64,000 nucleotides of DNA. Source: Entamoeba invadens IP1 (Eukaryota > Evosea > Mastigamoebida > Endamoebidae). Position numbers and translations under genes: made by a program. The notes below the pieces were generated by a model. It was given only the letters and a program-made list of their open reading frames with translations, made no database searches and was not told where the DNA came from. Where the stretch lies: positions 191,705-255,704 of the forward strand of contig NW_004443763.1 in the NCBI RefSeq assembly GCF_000330505.1, written 5' to 3'. Positions 1-12,842 of this stretch are shown here, one piece after another. Numbering within the stretch: position 1 is the first letter of the stretch; the number at the start of each line of letters is the position of its first letter.

Positions 1-2
1 TA

Positions 3-236
3 TTCAACGACAGCGTATTATATGACTTTTATCATGTGCAGACACATAAACATCGGAATTTCATTCAAAATGAGATTCGTAATAAAGCGGGTTGTTTAAA
101 ATGAATGAAAGAACCCGAAAGAGTCGCAAAGGTAACGAGGAATTATTTGCCGGGTAGAAAACCAGTTATACACAACCACAATCAGATTCTGATTCTTTAA
201 GCAAAAACCCAAGTTGTGAAGAGAGATCAATTGTTG
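3..236 (+). pseudogene. Decayed coding remnant at window edge
   Basis: The first 240 bases are richer in GC than what follows and read as protein-like sequence in frame 3 up to a stop near 107. They continue in frame 2 to a stop after a Ser/Asp/Lys-rich tail, with one more in-frame stop. This looks like the 3' end of a broken gene or transposon ORF that starts left of the window. I do not recognise the family. Confidence 0.3.
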
Positions 237-430
237 TTAAATTAATCAATTAATTTTGTTTTATAATTTTTAATTTATTTTATTATTATTTAAAAATAAA
301 ACAAAATATCAATGTTTAAGTTTTTAATAATAACTATATTAAATTATTTAATAATTTTTATAATTCAATTTAAATTTTATTTGAAAATAAACTTTCTAAC
401 GTTAAAATATATCATTTTTTATTATTTAAT

Positions 431-2134
431 CATAGTCCGGCAAATAGAATTTCATTTTATTTTTTACATAGAAAGTTTATAACTTGCGGCAAATGAAGCG
501 AAAAAAATACCAATTTTTTGTTTTTTGTTTTGTTAGTTACTCAAAATGTAATTCAGAAAAATCTTGAAAAACTATTTTGGGGTTTTATTAAAACAATTGT
601 GTTATTTTTAACATTATTTTTATTAATTATTATTTTACTATATATTTACAATTAAAAATTACTATATATTAACATGAAAAAAAACTCATATGAAATAAAA
701 ACCTCCATATAAAAAATACATTTTTTTTGTTTAAATTAATAGTATTTTTTTATTATTATAAATATTAACTAATATAATAGTTAATAGTAAATAGTAAATA
801 GTAAATAATAATAGTAATAATAATAGTAATAATTTTAATTATATAAATATATTTATTACAATTAATAGTAATGTAAAATGATTGTTATAAACATAGTAAA
901 TTTTGTTTGATTTATTTTTTAGAATGTTATTTTTTGAATAAATAATTAATTATTTAATTATTCAAAGTCAAATAAAAAAGTCAAATATTTATATAATTAT
1001 TTAATATATTGATTAATTTTTATTATTATTAAAAACTAATATATTATAACATTTTAATGTTATAATAATTTATATTATATTATTTGTTTAATTAAATTTA
1101 ACCCCATAATTTTGGATTTTGATAGTGATTTTATTCAAAAGATTAAGAAAAATGTTTAATGTAATTGATTGTTCTTAAGGTGGGTTCGGTTTAACGCTTT
1201 TGTTAAGTAAAATTGATAAATATAATGATAATAAATTGTATATTGAAATAAAATGAATATAAAATTAAAATATAATTAAATTGTTAAAATTACAATTAAA
1301 TTAAACTAATAAAATATAAAAAAGTTAATAAATCAATACACAATATAGATAATAATATAAATGTGATAAAAATTGTAAAGTAATAAATAATATCATTTGA
1401 ATACAAATATTATAATATAATATTATATAATTTGGATAAAAATTATATTATCATTCGAACTATAATTAATGAATTTTTAATAGTTAACATATTTTTAAAA
1501 TTTAATAAAGACAAATTTATGTTTTATTTTACTATTATTCAATTGTTGGTATTGGTTTTACTATTAGTTCTTAAAAGTTGATTTTTATTTTTGATAATTA
1601 TAGTACTAATATTTGTTATACATATTATGATTAATTTTAATACACTTTTTTAATGGTAGTTAAAATTATAATAATTTTATTATATTTATATTATAAAAAA
1701 TTGTTTTTAATTATAATAGTTTATACTATATTATTTAATATTTTTTATTTAAGTTTTAAAAATAATTTAGTATATTTATAATATTTAAATTTCAATGTGT
1801 TGGGTTTAATTATTTTTGAATGTTCATTATTAAAAACTGTTGTTATATTTAACTATTGTAATATAATATAATTTTTCATTTTTAAATAAGGTTAGATTTA
1901 TTGTTTTGTTATTGAAAATGTAATGAATATAACATTTTATATTGTTGTTGTTATTCAAATGAATTTTATAAAAATATTTTTATAAAGATAATTATATTAG
2001 TTTTACTTTAAAATGTTATTTGAAAATGTGATCCTTATGCAAAATTTTTGGAAAGTTCATAATTATAGAAATTTCGGGAAAATGCATTGCCGAATTTATA
2101 ACGTACGTTTTTTGAATCTGTTTGCCGGACTATG
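431..2134. mobile_element. 1.7-kb non-autonomous TIR element
   Basis: CATAGTCCGGCAAA at 431 is mirrored by TTTGCCGGACTATG ending at 2134. A second matching block (GCGGCAAATG near 489; its complement near 2080) extends the inverted repeat to roughly 60-70 bp. The interior is extremely AT-rich with no plausible ORF, so the element would depend on a transposase elsewhere. A TA lies inside both ends (caTAGTCC / GGACTAtg), which would fit a Tc1/mariner-type TA target if the true end is GTCCGG. No longer target duplication is visible. Confidence 0.6.
781..835. repeat. TAGTAAA/TAATAG simple repeat
   Basis: Runs of AGTAAAT and AATAGTAAT form a short low-complexity tract inside the AT-rich interior of the 431-2134 element. 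Confidence 0.7.
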
Positions 2135-3044
2135 GTACCAGATAAACTTTAAATATAGACTGTAGATTTATCCACAGCTTGTATATTTTACACCATAACC
2201 TCAAATTAATTAATCAACTAAAAACATAAAAAGGTTGTTCAGGCAAACAATTTACAATCAATATATACAATCACCATCGCATTATAATTTATACGATATT
2301 GCATATTAGATTTAAAACTTTAAAACAATTGTTAAACATGACATGATACAAAAACAAATAAATTGAAAACGTTTGATTCTTTATTCAATATAACTTTTTA
2401 TATATGTCGACATTTATTCAACATTAATTTTTGAATATTTTTTAAGGCTCTTTGTTTATAACAGAACAAAGATGTTTACCAAGTCCAATACATTTGTAAT
2501 AACTGATTTTTCTATATGAATTTGGCAAATTTTATAATTTTAATGATCTGAACTTAACTTATTAAAAAGAACGAGACGCAAAAAACGCGTTTAAAAATAA
2601 AATTGAATTTTTGGTTATTGTTTTTGTTCAGATAAAATGTGTAAAAAATATTTTTGGTATTTTTTATACAATTGTTTTTTATATAACCAACAATTCTTTT
2701 GCAAACCCATTCGGCCGCACAAATATATATAAAAATAATTTTAATAAGTTTGTCTTGCTACTCCTATATTGTCACAGTAATAATAAAGATTTTTCTACTC
2801 ATTACTAGTGTCTGAAAAAAGTGGGCGATTATATTTCAGACCTAAAGTTAAAATCGCATTATGATAGTCGTAAAAACCTGGGATTTGATCTTTTGCTGTA
2901 ATGTCGACTATGTGAAAACTGCTGAAAGATGCCTTTTCACATAATAGCAAATTTATATGTAATTTATTTTTAGAATTGTTTTTTTCGTTTTTATATTTAT
3001 AGAAAAAACCTTAATTTTTTTGAGTCTAGTGCATTTTGCCCAAG
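2135..3044. other. Spacer between two transposons
   Basis: AT-rich spacer with no convincing gene. A short imperfect hairpin (GTCTGAAA...TTTCAGAC) lies near 2811-2845, and the stretch 2830-2950 has slightly more protein-like composition, but no frame stays open. Confidence 0.5.
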
Positions 3045-6000
3045 CAGGGTTCATCAAATTTGGATAAATGGTGAGTTATGAAACACGTTTTTTTATTGAA
3101 ACTTAAATATAATAACATTTTCGATATTGGTTTTTAATAATAATGTTATATTCGTATTTATCAAACTTTTTAATAAAACTAAAACTAAAATAATAATATA
3201 AAAACAAAGTTACATAAAAGAATGCCTTTGTTGTGTCATTTTTAAAAAATTACTCTGATAATCTAACATCTGTTGTTTTTACATCCATATTGGCACTGCT
3301 TGCATAACGATAAAACGAAAACAATGATTCAACTGCAGAAGATGTTGGTATCAGGCTAACAATTAGAAAAACCAGTTTAGACAAATTGGGAAAATGTTTG
3401 TTACCAAATAATTGTAATGCATCAAGGAGGCAAAACTTGCACATATTCTCCTGTGTATTTTCAATAATAAATTTGTCAACTTCATTTTTGTGTATATCAA
3501 TAAGAGCTTTCAACTCGGTAATTTCTGTATCTAAATATTTAATTGGATTTTTAAATGTTATAATACCATTTTTATAATATTTTTCTGGAAAGTTATAATA
3601 TTCCAAGTGTTTGTTAAAATCTTGGTATTTGTCCAACTCAACTTTTACTGAAGATAATTTGCAAGGATCAGCCTTAAATTTAACACACGTTGAATTGCAG
3701 AATCTGACGTTAAGCTCATTGACAAATTTAAGAAGTATAGTTCGACAAGATGTAACAAAGGTGTCTGGAGCTTTGAATGACAAGAATCTATTGACTGACT
3801 CGAAAGACGAAAAACTCCATTCGTTATGTCTGTTATTTTTTCGTTGAGATTTGTAATCAAATAAATAACACGAAGATATTCTTCGTTAATTAACCCAAAT
3901 TTTTGCTGCATTTTGTCACAACAATTTATGAAATTTTAAGAATATCACAAAAAAGCCCAAAAATAGAGGGTTTTCACATCGAAAAAGTATATTTTTCTTC
4001 CTAAAAATTCATAGTAATTTACATCTTTATTAAGATTTTTGTTGTTACCAATTAATTGACTTGTTTTGTACTGTTCGATTAGTATATTATTAATCTTTTT
4101 GTTAATTCCCAGTTCTTTAAAAAATACATTATAGTCTCTAAAATTGTTATCAACTTTTCCACTATCAATTCATGGTAAAACCAACGAGTATTACTCAATG
4201 TTGGTATATGTAAATGATCCTTTTCTTTCCCACGAACACCCCAATACATATTCCATTGTGTAATGGTCACATCATTACTTATAATTTTTAAAATCTCTAA
4301 TAATACATTTCCATCATTTGTATTCCATAAAAATTCTTCGGCGACATTAAGACGGTGACAGAGACAATAATGTGACATAAAAGTAGTTGAGACCAAAGTG
4401 TCTGATGACTCTGTGATTACATCCCCTAAACTCTCTTTCACTTTTTTCTTTTTGCTAATCCTATTAGAGTTGCCACTCCACCTTTCCATCCTAACATTTG
4501 ATTGCACCCATCACAAGTACAAAAAACACACTTTAAAAGTGGAACATTAAACGAATCAAGTGCATTAAGAACCCATTTTGAAATGTTTGCTGCAGTTGTT
4601 TTTTCAAACAATTCACCCAATACCAACTTTTTCTGTACAATCACAAAATTGTCTAGACTGAATCGACACACAAGTCCGATGATCTCCTTTCCATTTTTAT
4701 GTGTTGAGTCTATTGCGATTCCATAACACACACCTCTGAAATAATTGGATGATATCCTCTTTGTCCTCTTTTCCTAACAGCGAAATCACTTTTAGATTAG
4801 TTCTATGACTAATATGAATTCGAGATGATAGTTCCAATTGACTTTTTTTCGTCCAAAAATAGATATATGAATACGTCTACTATTTCAGCAACAACATGAT
4901 TCTGACTTTGAGACATCCCAACACTGTTTTTCAGTGTGCTGACAATTAAAGTAAATATCTTACTTTTGATGTTGATGACTGAAGATTGTTCTTTTATTGT
5001 TTTTGGTGTTTGATCAATAAAAATACTGACTAATTTCTTGGATATATCCAAAGCTTTCATATTTGATGACAATAATTTGGTCATTTCTCTTGTTAATTTG
5101 TTATACAACTCTTGTGTTTTTGTGATATGTAAATTTTTATTTACATCACCATTGTCGTTAAACATTTCGTCTTCTTTTTTAATAGTTTCATTTTTTTAAA
5201 GATTCTTCACATTCCATTGAATTTGTGTTGTTAATGTTTGGTCCATCCATTTTTGTTTGACATTGAGTGTTGATGACACAATCCATTCCAGATAAAACTT
5301 CGTTATTATTAAACATTGAAATGATGTTATTATTAATCATTTTTTCGATTTGTGGATTGCCCTCCTTTTCGCTTTCATCTTCTGCTTCATAATCACAATC
5401 AATTTCAGTCATTTTTTAAACTCATCAACACTTATAAATTCACATTTATCAAACGTTTGATTCACCGCAGTGCTCAAAGTATTTATTAATGTGTTTTTTT
5501 CTAAAACAAGAGTACTCTTAATAATAGTTTTTCTGGGTCGAGAATGTATCGTTTCATTTAAATAGATATCAATCGATTTCTGAGCTTCTTTAATGTAGAG
5601 TTGTTTTCTTGCTGCAAAGTCTTATTCAAACACTTTCAACTTAGGTTGACTTTAATATACACATGATTTATAATGAATTAAATTGCAATTTTTACCAAAA
5701 CATCTCGAACAAAATGGACAATAATATACAACACCATGAGTAGTGTAGACCGGTACGGTTTTGTATTTGATAATGTTCTTTCTAAAGTTATTTTCTCGTC
5801 TGTTGTTTGTATCTCTTTTTTGTTTAACAGGCTTTTCCATTTACTACTTTGTGTTTTTAAGTTTTATTTTTTGTTTTTTCAAAAACCAAATCTATTCATA
5901 TGTTTACTATAAAATTATGGTTTTTATTAACAACTTACGAAGGGTTTTTGTATTTTTAACATAAAATACTTGTTTGTTTTGATAAGAAAACAGAAATTTA

Positions 6001-6105
6001 TCACAATTAAAAAACAAATTTTTTTCAATCAAATCGATCATTTTTTGATTTTTTTACTTGAAAATTGTTAACTCGCCCTTTATGGGAATAATTTAATGAA
6101 CCCTG
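3045..6105 (-). mobile_element. hAT transposon, complete ends, broken ORF
   Basis: The element opens with CAGGGTTCATCAAATT at 3045 and closes with AATTTAATGAACCCTG at 6105, the CAGGG-type inverted ends typical of hAT elements. Both ends are bordered by the same 7 bases, gccCAAG (3038-3044 and 6106-6112), a direct target-site duplication. Length is 3061 bp. The minus strand carries a hAT transposase in fragments. The duplication is still perfect although the ORF is broken. Confidence 0.85.
3250..5840 (-). pseudogene. hAT transposase (frameshifted)
   Basis: Minus-strand fragments follow hAT order. An N-terminal C2HC/BED-like finger (YYCPFC...NLIHYKSC) lies at 5652-5840. The RNase-H-fold core is at 4079-4731, with a first acidic motif GIAIDSTHKN, a second CTCDGCNQMLGWKGG, the CLCHRLN block, and a TRW motif before the insertion domain. 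The C-terminal dimerisation domain is at 3250-3550 (FPNLSKLVFLI...TSSAVESLFSFYR). The fragments lie in different frames at 5188-5412, 4809-5165, 4438-4731, 4079-4507, 3645-3911 and 3250-3783, so the gene cannot encode an intact transposase. Assignment to hAT rests on the DSxHxN, CHxLN and TPS/SAVE-type motifs together with the matching termini. Confidence 0.8.
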
Positions 6106-6279
6106 GCCCAAGAAAAAAAAATAATGATAGTCGGTTAAAATAACTGAACAACTTGAAATTTGGCTTTTGCAAACAATTTATTTTAAATACAAAAATTAAT
6201 TATAATCTTTTTAAAATTATTTTTTACTAAATATATCCAATTTCTAATTTAATTAAAACTATATTTATTTTCATTATAA

Positions 6280-7384
6280 CAGGGCTCTTAAAAACAAAGT
6301 TAAAAAGACAAGGGTTGATTTTTATTGAATAATGGTTTCAGAAAATTTAAAAAAAACTTTTTGATGGCAATTCTAATTTAATGTTTGAATAAAACAAAAT
6401 TGTTTTAACTTGTCTTTTCGATTTTTTGGGGCTTTATTTTTTTAGTTGGTATTAAAAAAAATAAAAATAAAAATGGCAAAAGTTTTTCTTTGGTTTTTTA
6501 TTCAATAAATGAAAAATGGATAATTTGTTGTTCTTGGTTATAACATAACAACCACATTGTAAATATAACAGTATAATTTGATACTTTGTTGTTGCTGGAA
6601 AAGGTTTTATAGTAACTTTAACACCTTCAAAATATGCTTCATGGGTTGATGTGTAATTATGATTAAAACATAAAATAATAATTATCAATTGTTTTTCTGA
6701 CTTAATTAAACGGACTTTTAGTGTAATTATATTAGTTAACATTATGTCGCGTTTTAAAACAAACTTGATAATCAAACAAAATAATTTTTTATTTGATATG
6801 ATAAATGTATTTGAACTAATTGTTGCATCACTATCATGTTTTCAATTATGTTTAACAGTCAACATAAAAAGTTTTTATTCAATACTTATTATTGAACAAC
6901 TACAGTCAGTCTTTAAACGTTATCTGGTGACTTTTGGATAATAAAGATTGAAATATTTTGGGAAGCCGTCCCAAAAACCCATCCCAATTGTTTCGGGGTT
7001 TTTCAAGCTTTACCTAATGCCCGATTTTTAGACAATATTAAAGCTATTTTGTCCACCAGATATCGTTTGAGACAAGATAATGTTAAAAGACTGGTTCTAT
7101 GTTTTATTACATATATAAAATAAAAAATAAATATTAATTACATATACTTTGGTAAATTTGTGAAAGAAAAATTCTTTGATAATAAATTTTTATATTTTTA
7201 TAAAATATGTGCTAAAATTTTGATTTTTGCCGTTATTTTAGTTTTTGTGTGTTTTATGATTAACAAAGAAATTGAAGTATAACTAAAAATAATTTGGATT
7301 TGTGCTATTTATTGAAATCACAATGTAATCGAGTTCTTGAATCTTGCCATGTGGGGACGGGGGTTTGAAATTTTGAGAGCCCTG
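6280..7384. mobile_element. Short non-autonomous hAT element
   Basis: CAGGGCTCTTAAAA at 6280 is mirrored by TTTTGAGAGCCCTG ending at 7384 (13 of 14 bases). The flanks carry the identical 7-mer attataa (6273-6279 and 7385-7391). The 1105-bp interior has no transposase-like ORF; the small open frames at 6452-6775 (-) and 6744-6941 (+) are AT-biased and unrecognised. An 8-bp-arm hairpin TTTTGGGA/TCCCAAAA lies at 6956-6976. It has hAT-type ends, but its TIR differs from the 3045-6105 element after CAGGG, so it is a different family. Confidence 0.8.
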
Positions 7385-7663
7385 ATTATAATGATCAAAA
7401 ATCAAAAATGTAACTAAAAATATTTCGATTATAATTAAAAACTAGCTACCTAGACTGTTTTAAAACCCCATTTTTTAAAAATAAAATAAAAACTCAAAAC
7501 ACACACAATCTAACCAAATTTATAATTTTCTATTTTTGTCTATTTATTATCAAAACATCCAAAATAATATTTGTTTAAATATTTATTATAATATTAAACC
7601 TGCTTGACCTTGATCATCTAATTATTATTTTTGTTTTCAAGTTATCTTTAGTCTAAAAATTTA

Positions 7664-10646
7664 ATGCAAGAACCAACTGAGAAAGATTTTAGTTTTATTT
7701 GGAATCATTGCAAGTTCAGAGAAATGTACTTCGATAAGGAGACTCGAGAAGATAAAACCATTAATCCATACAAAAGAGGGAAGATGTTTATATTAGAAGG
7801 AAACAATAAACACAAACTTGTTCAAAAAACTCGAAGTGACACTTTGTGGAGATTGCCATGCTTAAAGTGTGAAGAAAAAACAAAAGTCACCATTTCATTT
7901 TTTTCGGGAGTAGTGACGACTACAAATATGGCAAAACACTTGGAGATATCACATAACATAGAAAACCCTCGTGTGACACCATCACGAACAAACAATAAGG
8001 GGTGTTCGAGATCCTTTTGTTGTCCACAGAAATATCGACAAAGTGATATCCTTTTTATTGACTTACATTTTTGTACCCATTTCATTGGTAGAGTATGATG
8101 CTTTTGTTTTATTACTCGAACAGGCGTGTCCTGGGTATAAAATACCTTGTAGACAAACTGTGATCGATGAACGTCTTCCCAAATTGAGAGATCATGTCTC
8201 AGAATTGGTACAAAGTGAAATAACCAAAATCGATGGAGGGATTTGTGGAACCATTGATGGGCGGTCTTCTAGAAACCAAGATTCGTTTTTTTAGTTTTAC
8301 GCTGCACTGTTCTTATGGAACTGTTGTAAGAAAATTGGTGTTAGAGTTGATGCCATTCCCAGAAGTAAACTGTAGTTCAAAAGTCTGTACCGCAGTATTT
8401 TTAAAACTTCCTAAAGTCCCGTTTTTTATTTTTTATTTTTCCTAAAAAACAAAAAAAAACAAAAAATCGAAAGTACAGACTTGATTTTGAAAAAAATACC
8501 AATACCGTTCAATTATTTTTGTTCAATATCGGGAATTTATCGGAATATAGGCCAGCCTTTTCCAAAAAAAACCGATCCCATTATTTGATTTGACCACAAC
8601 TCGATACTTCACAACACAAACTCAACGTTGTTGGTCAAATCATACAACGACAAACACGTCAATAAATTTGGATGTTGTTGTTTGTGTCAATTTGTAACTG
8701 AATATCAGTTTCGTTAGTTTTTCATTTTAATTAAAAACAAACATGTGGTTTTGTTCTTTAAACAAAAGAAAATGAAATAACGAGTTTTAAAGAAAAAATA
8801 AATAAGAGCAAACAATTAATAATTTTGTGTTTTGATATTTCAGTCATTGTTGTGACAACACCATCAGTATATCGATATTACGCGATACTTTAGCGCTTGT
8901 TATTTATTTTATTATTATAAATGAAGACTCGACTTTGAAAATTTTTGGCATTAAATTTATCAGCTTTTTATAATAAAATGCACTTTTGTGATCATTCACG
9001 TGTATTTCAAAAACAAAAAACCCGTTATTGCAAATTTTATATGGAATTTTTTAATGCTTAAAAATTCTTCAAGTAAAAAAATATTTTTTGAAGACTGTTT
9101 TTCTCTTTTTTACTTGGAAAAAATAAGCGAATTTATTACAAAAAACGATTCCCAAAAATAATATACAAAATAAATGCAAAAAATCGGGACACCTCAGTAC
9201 CGACTTTTGAAACCCAGTTTACATTCCAGTTCGAATATTGCCAATTAAATCAAACAAACCGTTGAAAAAATGGGTATTGGAAAGGTTCGGAAAGTTCGTT
9301 ATAATATTAGACAACGCAAACGATGTCAAAGCATGTATAACTGGAGCGGGATATACACACTTTGGGTGTTGTTGCCACAAATTGGATTTGTTATTCAAAA
9401 ATGCGATTGTTGAAAATACTTTAATAGCAAATTTCTTTAAAAAAATGAAACAAATAGTTTCTAAAATTAAAAATTCAAGAGCAAATTCCCATTTATTGGC
9501 TAAATTTCGAACTAACAACAAGGGGTTTGTGAAAATATTGTTAAATGATATTGAAACTAGATGGTTTAGTAAGTTGGGGATGCTTTGTTGTGTACGAGAC
9601 AACTTTGAAGAAATCAATGAAGTGATGAAAAAGAACGCAAATAAAATAACGGACGACGTTTAAAGAAGACTCTTCATAACAAAATACATCGTTACTGACT
9701 ACGACAAAAACCTTCTAACATTCATCATCAATATAGTCGATACTTTAAAGTCCACAAGCGATTTACTGTCTTCCGAAATGATGCCAACCATGTCGATTTT
9801 ATGTGGAGCAATTCTACATTTGGAAAACTGTCTTTCTTGCCAGAAAACTGAATCACTAGGAAAAATTGAAAATGTAATGGAAACACGCGTAATTATAAGT
9901 ACAACACAGGGGACCAAGTGTAGTGAAGAGTGGTGATCGAAGATGTTTCATTGGAGAATTCAACCATCACAGAAACACACATGAGAGTTGAACTGCATAA
10001 AAGGAAAAGTGAATCTATAGAATCACTCCAATTTGGAGTAAAAAATTACTTTTATGAAGGTAACTACAACATTTTGGGGTCAAAAGAAGTGATGATGGCA
10101 TGTTATTTCAATCCAATGACAAAGTTGATGATATACCCAAATTTTAAAGAACTCATCGACAATGCCCATGCATCAATTGAAGAAACCGCAGAGAGAATAA
10201 AGACGGAAGAAGATAACTATCATAATGAATGTACAAATTATACATCAATTAAAAATATGAGCAACACTGAAGCCATAACAGTTCAGTCTTTTGAGGGAAG
10301 ATATGCAAATATTCTTGTTCGTAAGTCCATCCAGAAAACGGCATAAATCATCCAAATGGCGGAATATGAATCTCAACCGGTCTTGGATGAGAATTCTAAT
10401 ATAACGCTTACTCGACATTGGAGAAGAAAGATGGTAATGTGGCCGGACTTGGCAAAGGTTGCACTACGATATACGACCCTTCTTTGCGCCAGCACTCCAT
10501 CAGAAAGGTTATTCTCAAAGAGTGGGTGCTATTATCTGGACAGAAGGAATAGATTACTTCCAAAAAAACTTGAGATGTTGACCTTTATCGACTCTTTCCT
10601 GACGATGGATATCATGAGACAAATGCTTGAAACTAATGATCAATAA
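7664..10646 (+). pseudogene. hAT transposase, split by an insertion
   Basis: In order this shows a zinc finger (LPCLKC...MAKHLEISH, C2H2/BED-like) at 7664-7975, then FDxLL/IPCRQT and the first acidic motif GTIDGRSSRNQDSF at 8100-8300. An 858-bp foreign insertion occupies 8365-9222. After it come the second acidic motif IILDNANDVKACI, CCHKLDLL and ETRW at 9230-9663, then a helical segment 9665-10346. The dimerisation domain at 10356-10646 has the classical STPSERLFSKSG followed by RRNRLLPKKLEML. Frames change at about 8090, 8290, 9663 and 9920, so it is dead. Outer TIRs were not found. This lineage differs from the 3045-6105 element in zinc finger and C-terminal motifs. Confidence 0.8.
8365..9222. 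mobile_element. 858-bp TIR element inside hAT gene
   Basis: The hAT reading frame is interrupted here by non-coding DNA with inverted ends: GTAAACTG then TTCAAAAGTC at 8365, mirrored by GACTTTTGAAA then CAGTTTAC ending 9222 (roughly 27-36 bp imperfect TIR). Flanking attcccAGaa and attccAGttc look like a decayed 9-10-bp target duplication, which would suit a Mutator-like element. The superfamily is not certain. No ORF is present. Confidence 0.65.
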
Positions 10647-11294
10647 GAACGTTGGTATTTAAGCTGTTTATTTCTTTCAAACCAGTGAATACAATTTTTA
10701 CTTTTATAATTTCAATTTATAATATTGTAATTATAATGTTTGTTATTTATAACAATAATTATAATTGATTAACTGTATTACATTATGAGATTTTTAATTA
10801 ATTTTTATATTTTATAATTTTTTTAAAATTATAATATATTTATATTTGAATTATAAGACTGATAGTTAAAATATAGTTCCAGAGTCAAATACGGTCCATT
10901 TTAATGACAGAGTATTTGGTTAATTAAATATATAATATTTAATACCATTTAAAATAGTTTGCAATTGTTTAATAAATTCTTCATTTGTTATTTTATTAAA
11001 CAGTTTTGCCAAATCAAACTGTTTAATCAAAAATTATTAAAATAGTTTAAGGTTTAATTTTATTTAAAACAAAAAGTTTGTTCTGTTAAACAAAACTTTT
11101 TTTCTTGTAAAAAAACAAAAAAACAGTATCAAACAATCAAACGTTTTTACATTTGAATTGTTTTCGAATAATTTTTAACAACACTATACTAAGAGTATAT
11201 TTTAATCAATTCAATGTTTAACATATTTTCTGTTTTCCACGTTCCATTTCCATTTTATAATATTATATCAAAAAAATCGTCAAATTCATCATTT
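10647..11294. other. AT-rich spacer after hAT remnant
   Basis: No gene is visible. It probably includes the lost 3' end of the hAT element; a CAGAGT-type motif occurs near 10893 and 10912 but has no 5' partner. Confidence 0.4.
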
Positions 11295-12033
11295 GTTAAT
11301 CCTGTTAAATCAAAAAATTGTTGATGATGTAAGTTTTAATAACATTTTTATTGGATAATTTAAACATTTTTCATTAAAAGTGGGTTTTGTTGGGAATGTG
11401 GATTTTATTGTTATTTCTGCGTTATAATCAATTTCATTTTCACTTCGACGACTCTGTCTTGTTGGTGTGTCTCCCGCATATTATTTTTCAAATTCTTCCT
11501 CATTGACAATTAATGATCTTTGTGATGCTATTAAAGTGTTGTTACGTGATGGTTGTTTCTGAGTTTCAACCATGGTCAAAAGTGGTTGAGGATGTTCAGT
11601 TGTTTGGCATGTTGTTTTTGTACTATGAATTGTGTATCAAATTATCAGCGTCAATGTTATGAGTGTTTTGAATATTCTGGCGTTGAAATGATTGTTGTGT
11701 GTGAAATGTCTGTGGAATTAAATTGACACTCTTTTGACTTTGTGCAATGTGTGTTGGTTGGCTGTTATTTTGAAATTTAGTTAAAGACTGTTGTGTCAAT
11801 TAATTACCATCACTTTGTACTGTTTGTAATATCAGTTAATTTGTTGTAATTTGTTGTATAGATACTTCCTCTGTGTATTGAGTTGATTTGATATTTCTTA
11901 TTGTTTTCTTTTTATTATTTTTTGTTCCTTCCTTTATTGTTCGTTTGAGTGGTGGGTGATTTGTGTGTATATTCTCTTCTTGATTGATACAAAAAGAAAA
12001 CGTGTGTAGAAAAAGTAAAGCTGTGGTTCTCAT
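11295..12033 (-). pseudogene. Decayed Gln/Asn/Thr-rich ORF
   Basis: On the minus strand an ATG at 12033 opens a 65-codon frame that begins with a hydrophobic, signal-like stretch. Coding-like Q/N/T-rich sequence then continues in other frames down to about 11295, with several stops between (for example the segments QSLTKFQNNSQPTHIAQ and VETQKQPSRNNTLIASQ). The bias towards Gln, Asn and Thr codons differs from the surrounding spacer, so this was probably a gene or a transposon accessory ORF. No family is recognised. Confidence 0.4.
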
Positions 12034-12604
12034 GTAAATGTAAGATTTTTTGAGTTTTATTTTAATCTCAAGTTTGTTTTTTGTGGTAAAATAAATATTT
12101 ACTTTTAGCTTTTTGTTTTTTTCTCACAAAATAACCTTGGTTATTCATCATTTTTTATTTTATTTTTTATTTTTTTTAGTTATTTTAAATAATTATTTTA
12201 TGATTTTAAAATAGTTTTAATATTGATTATTTTATCTTTTTTATAAGTAAATTTAGTTGTATTTAATTTATAAATATAGGTTAGCGACTTTTAATTTAAA
12301 AATATTTTTTTTTCTTTTATTTTTTTTTTAGATTTAACAAAGGCCTGTTTCGTTGACAAAAAACGGGATACTTAAAAAACTTTTTTAAAGTGTACTTTTG
12401 GGACAAAAAGCTTTCAAAAAACACAAGGCTCGGCAAAAAAAAATGTCTGCAAGGGTATACTTCAACCGCCATTCAATTTTTTAAGCTAAGACTAGTTTAA
12501 TTTTATAGGTTTTTAATTATTTTATTTAAATTTTTATAAAACATTATATTTTTGAATTGTTTTGTTATTTTTGAACATCATTTCCCAAAAACGCATTTTG
12601 TATA
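12034..12604. other. AT-rich spacer
   Basis: No gene or clear repeat is seen. There is a small GC-richer island around 12340-12475 without an open frame. Confidence 0.4.
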
Positions 12605-12781
12605 CAGATCGAGTATTTATGGGGTGCCAGAATTATTTTAAGACATGAAATGGGTTTGGCATACATTTTCATATCAATTATTATCAAGAAAAAAAAACAA
12701 ATAAAAAACAAAAAATTAAAACCCGTATTTTTACATCAATCAATCCTCTAATTTTTTGGCACCCATTAAATACTCTATCTG
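12605..12781. mobile_element. 177-bp TA-flanked MITE
   Basis: The ends CAGATCGAGTATTTA (12605) and TAAATACTCTATCTG (12781) are inverted copies, extending to GGGTGCCA on each side (about 22 of 25 bases). TA directly flanks both ends (12603-12604 and 12782-12783). This is the structure of a Tc1/mariner-type MITE. Confidence 0.75.
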
Positions 12782-12823
12782 TACCTTTTAAGTGTTAAAG
12801 AAATATCATTTAAAAAATAATGA

Positions 12824-12842
12824 GTTTTTTCCACCCCTTTAA
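12824..12842. repeat. AAAGGGGTGGAAAAAA motif copy
   Basis: The minus strand reads TTAAAGGGGTGGAAAAAAC, the same core as the longer repeat at 13009-13069 and 63903-63973. Homology outside the core is not clear here. Confidence 0.5.

Noticed and set aside
2611..2808. 65-codon plus-strand ORF
   Set aside because: AT-driven composition, no ATG of its own and no domain features; sits in spacer.
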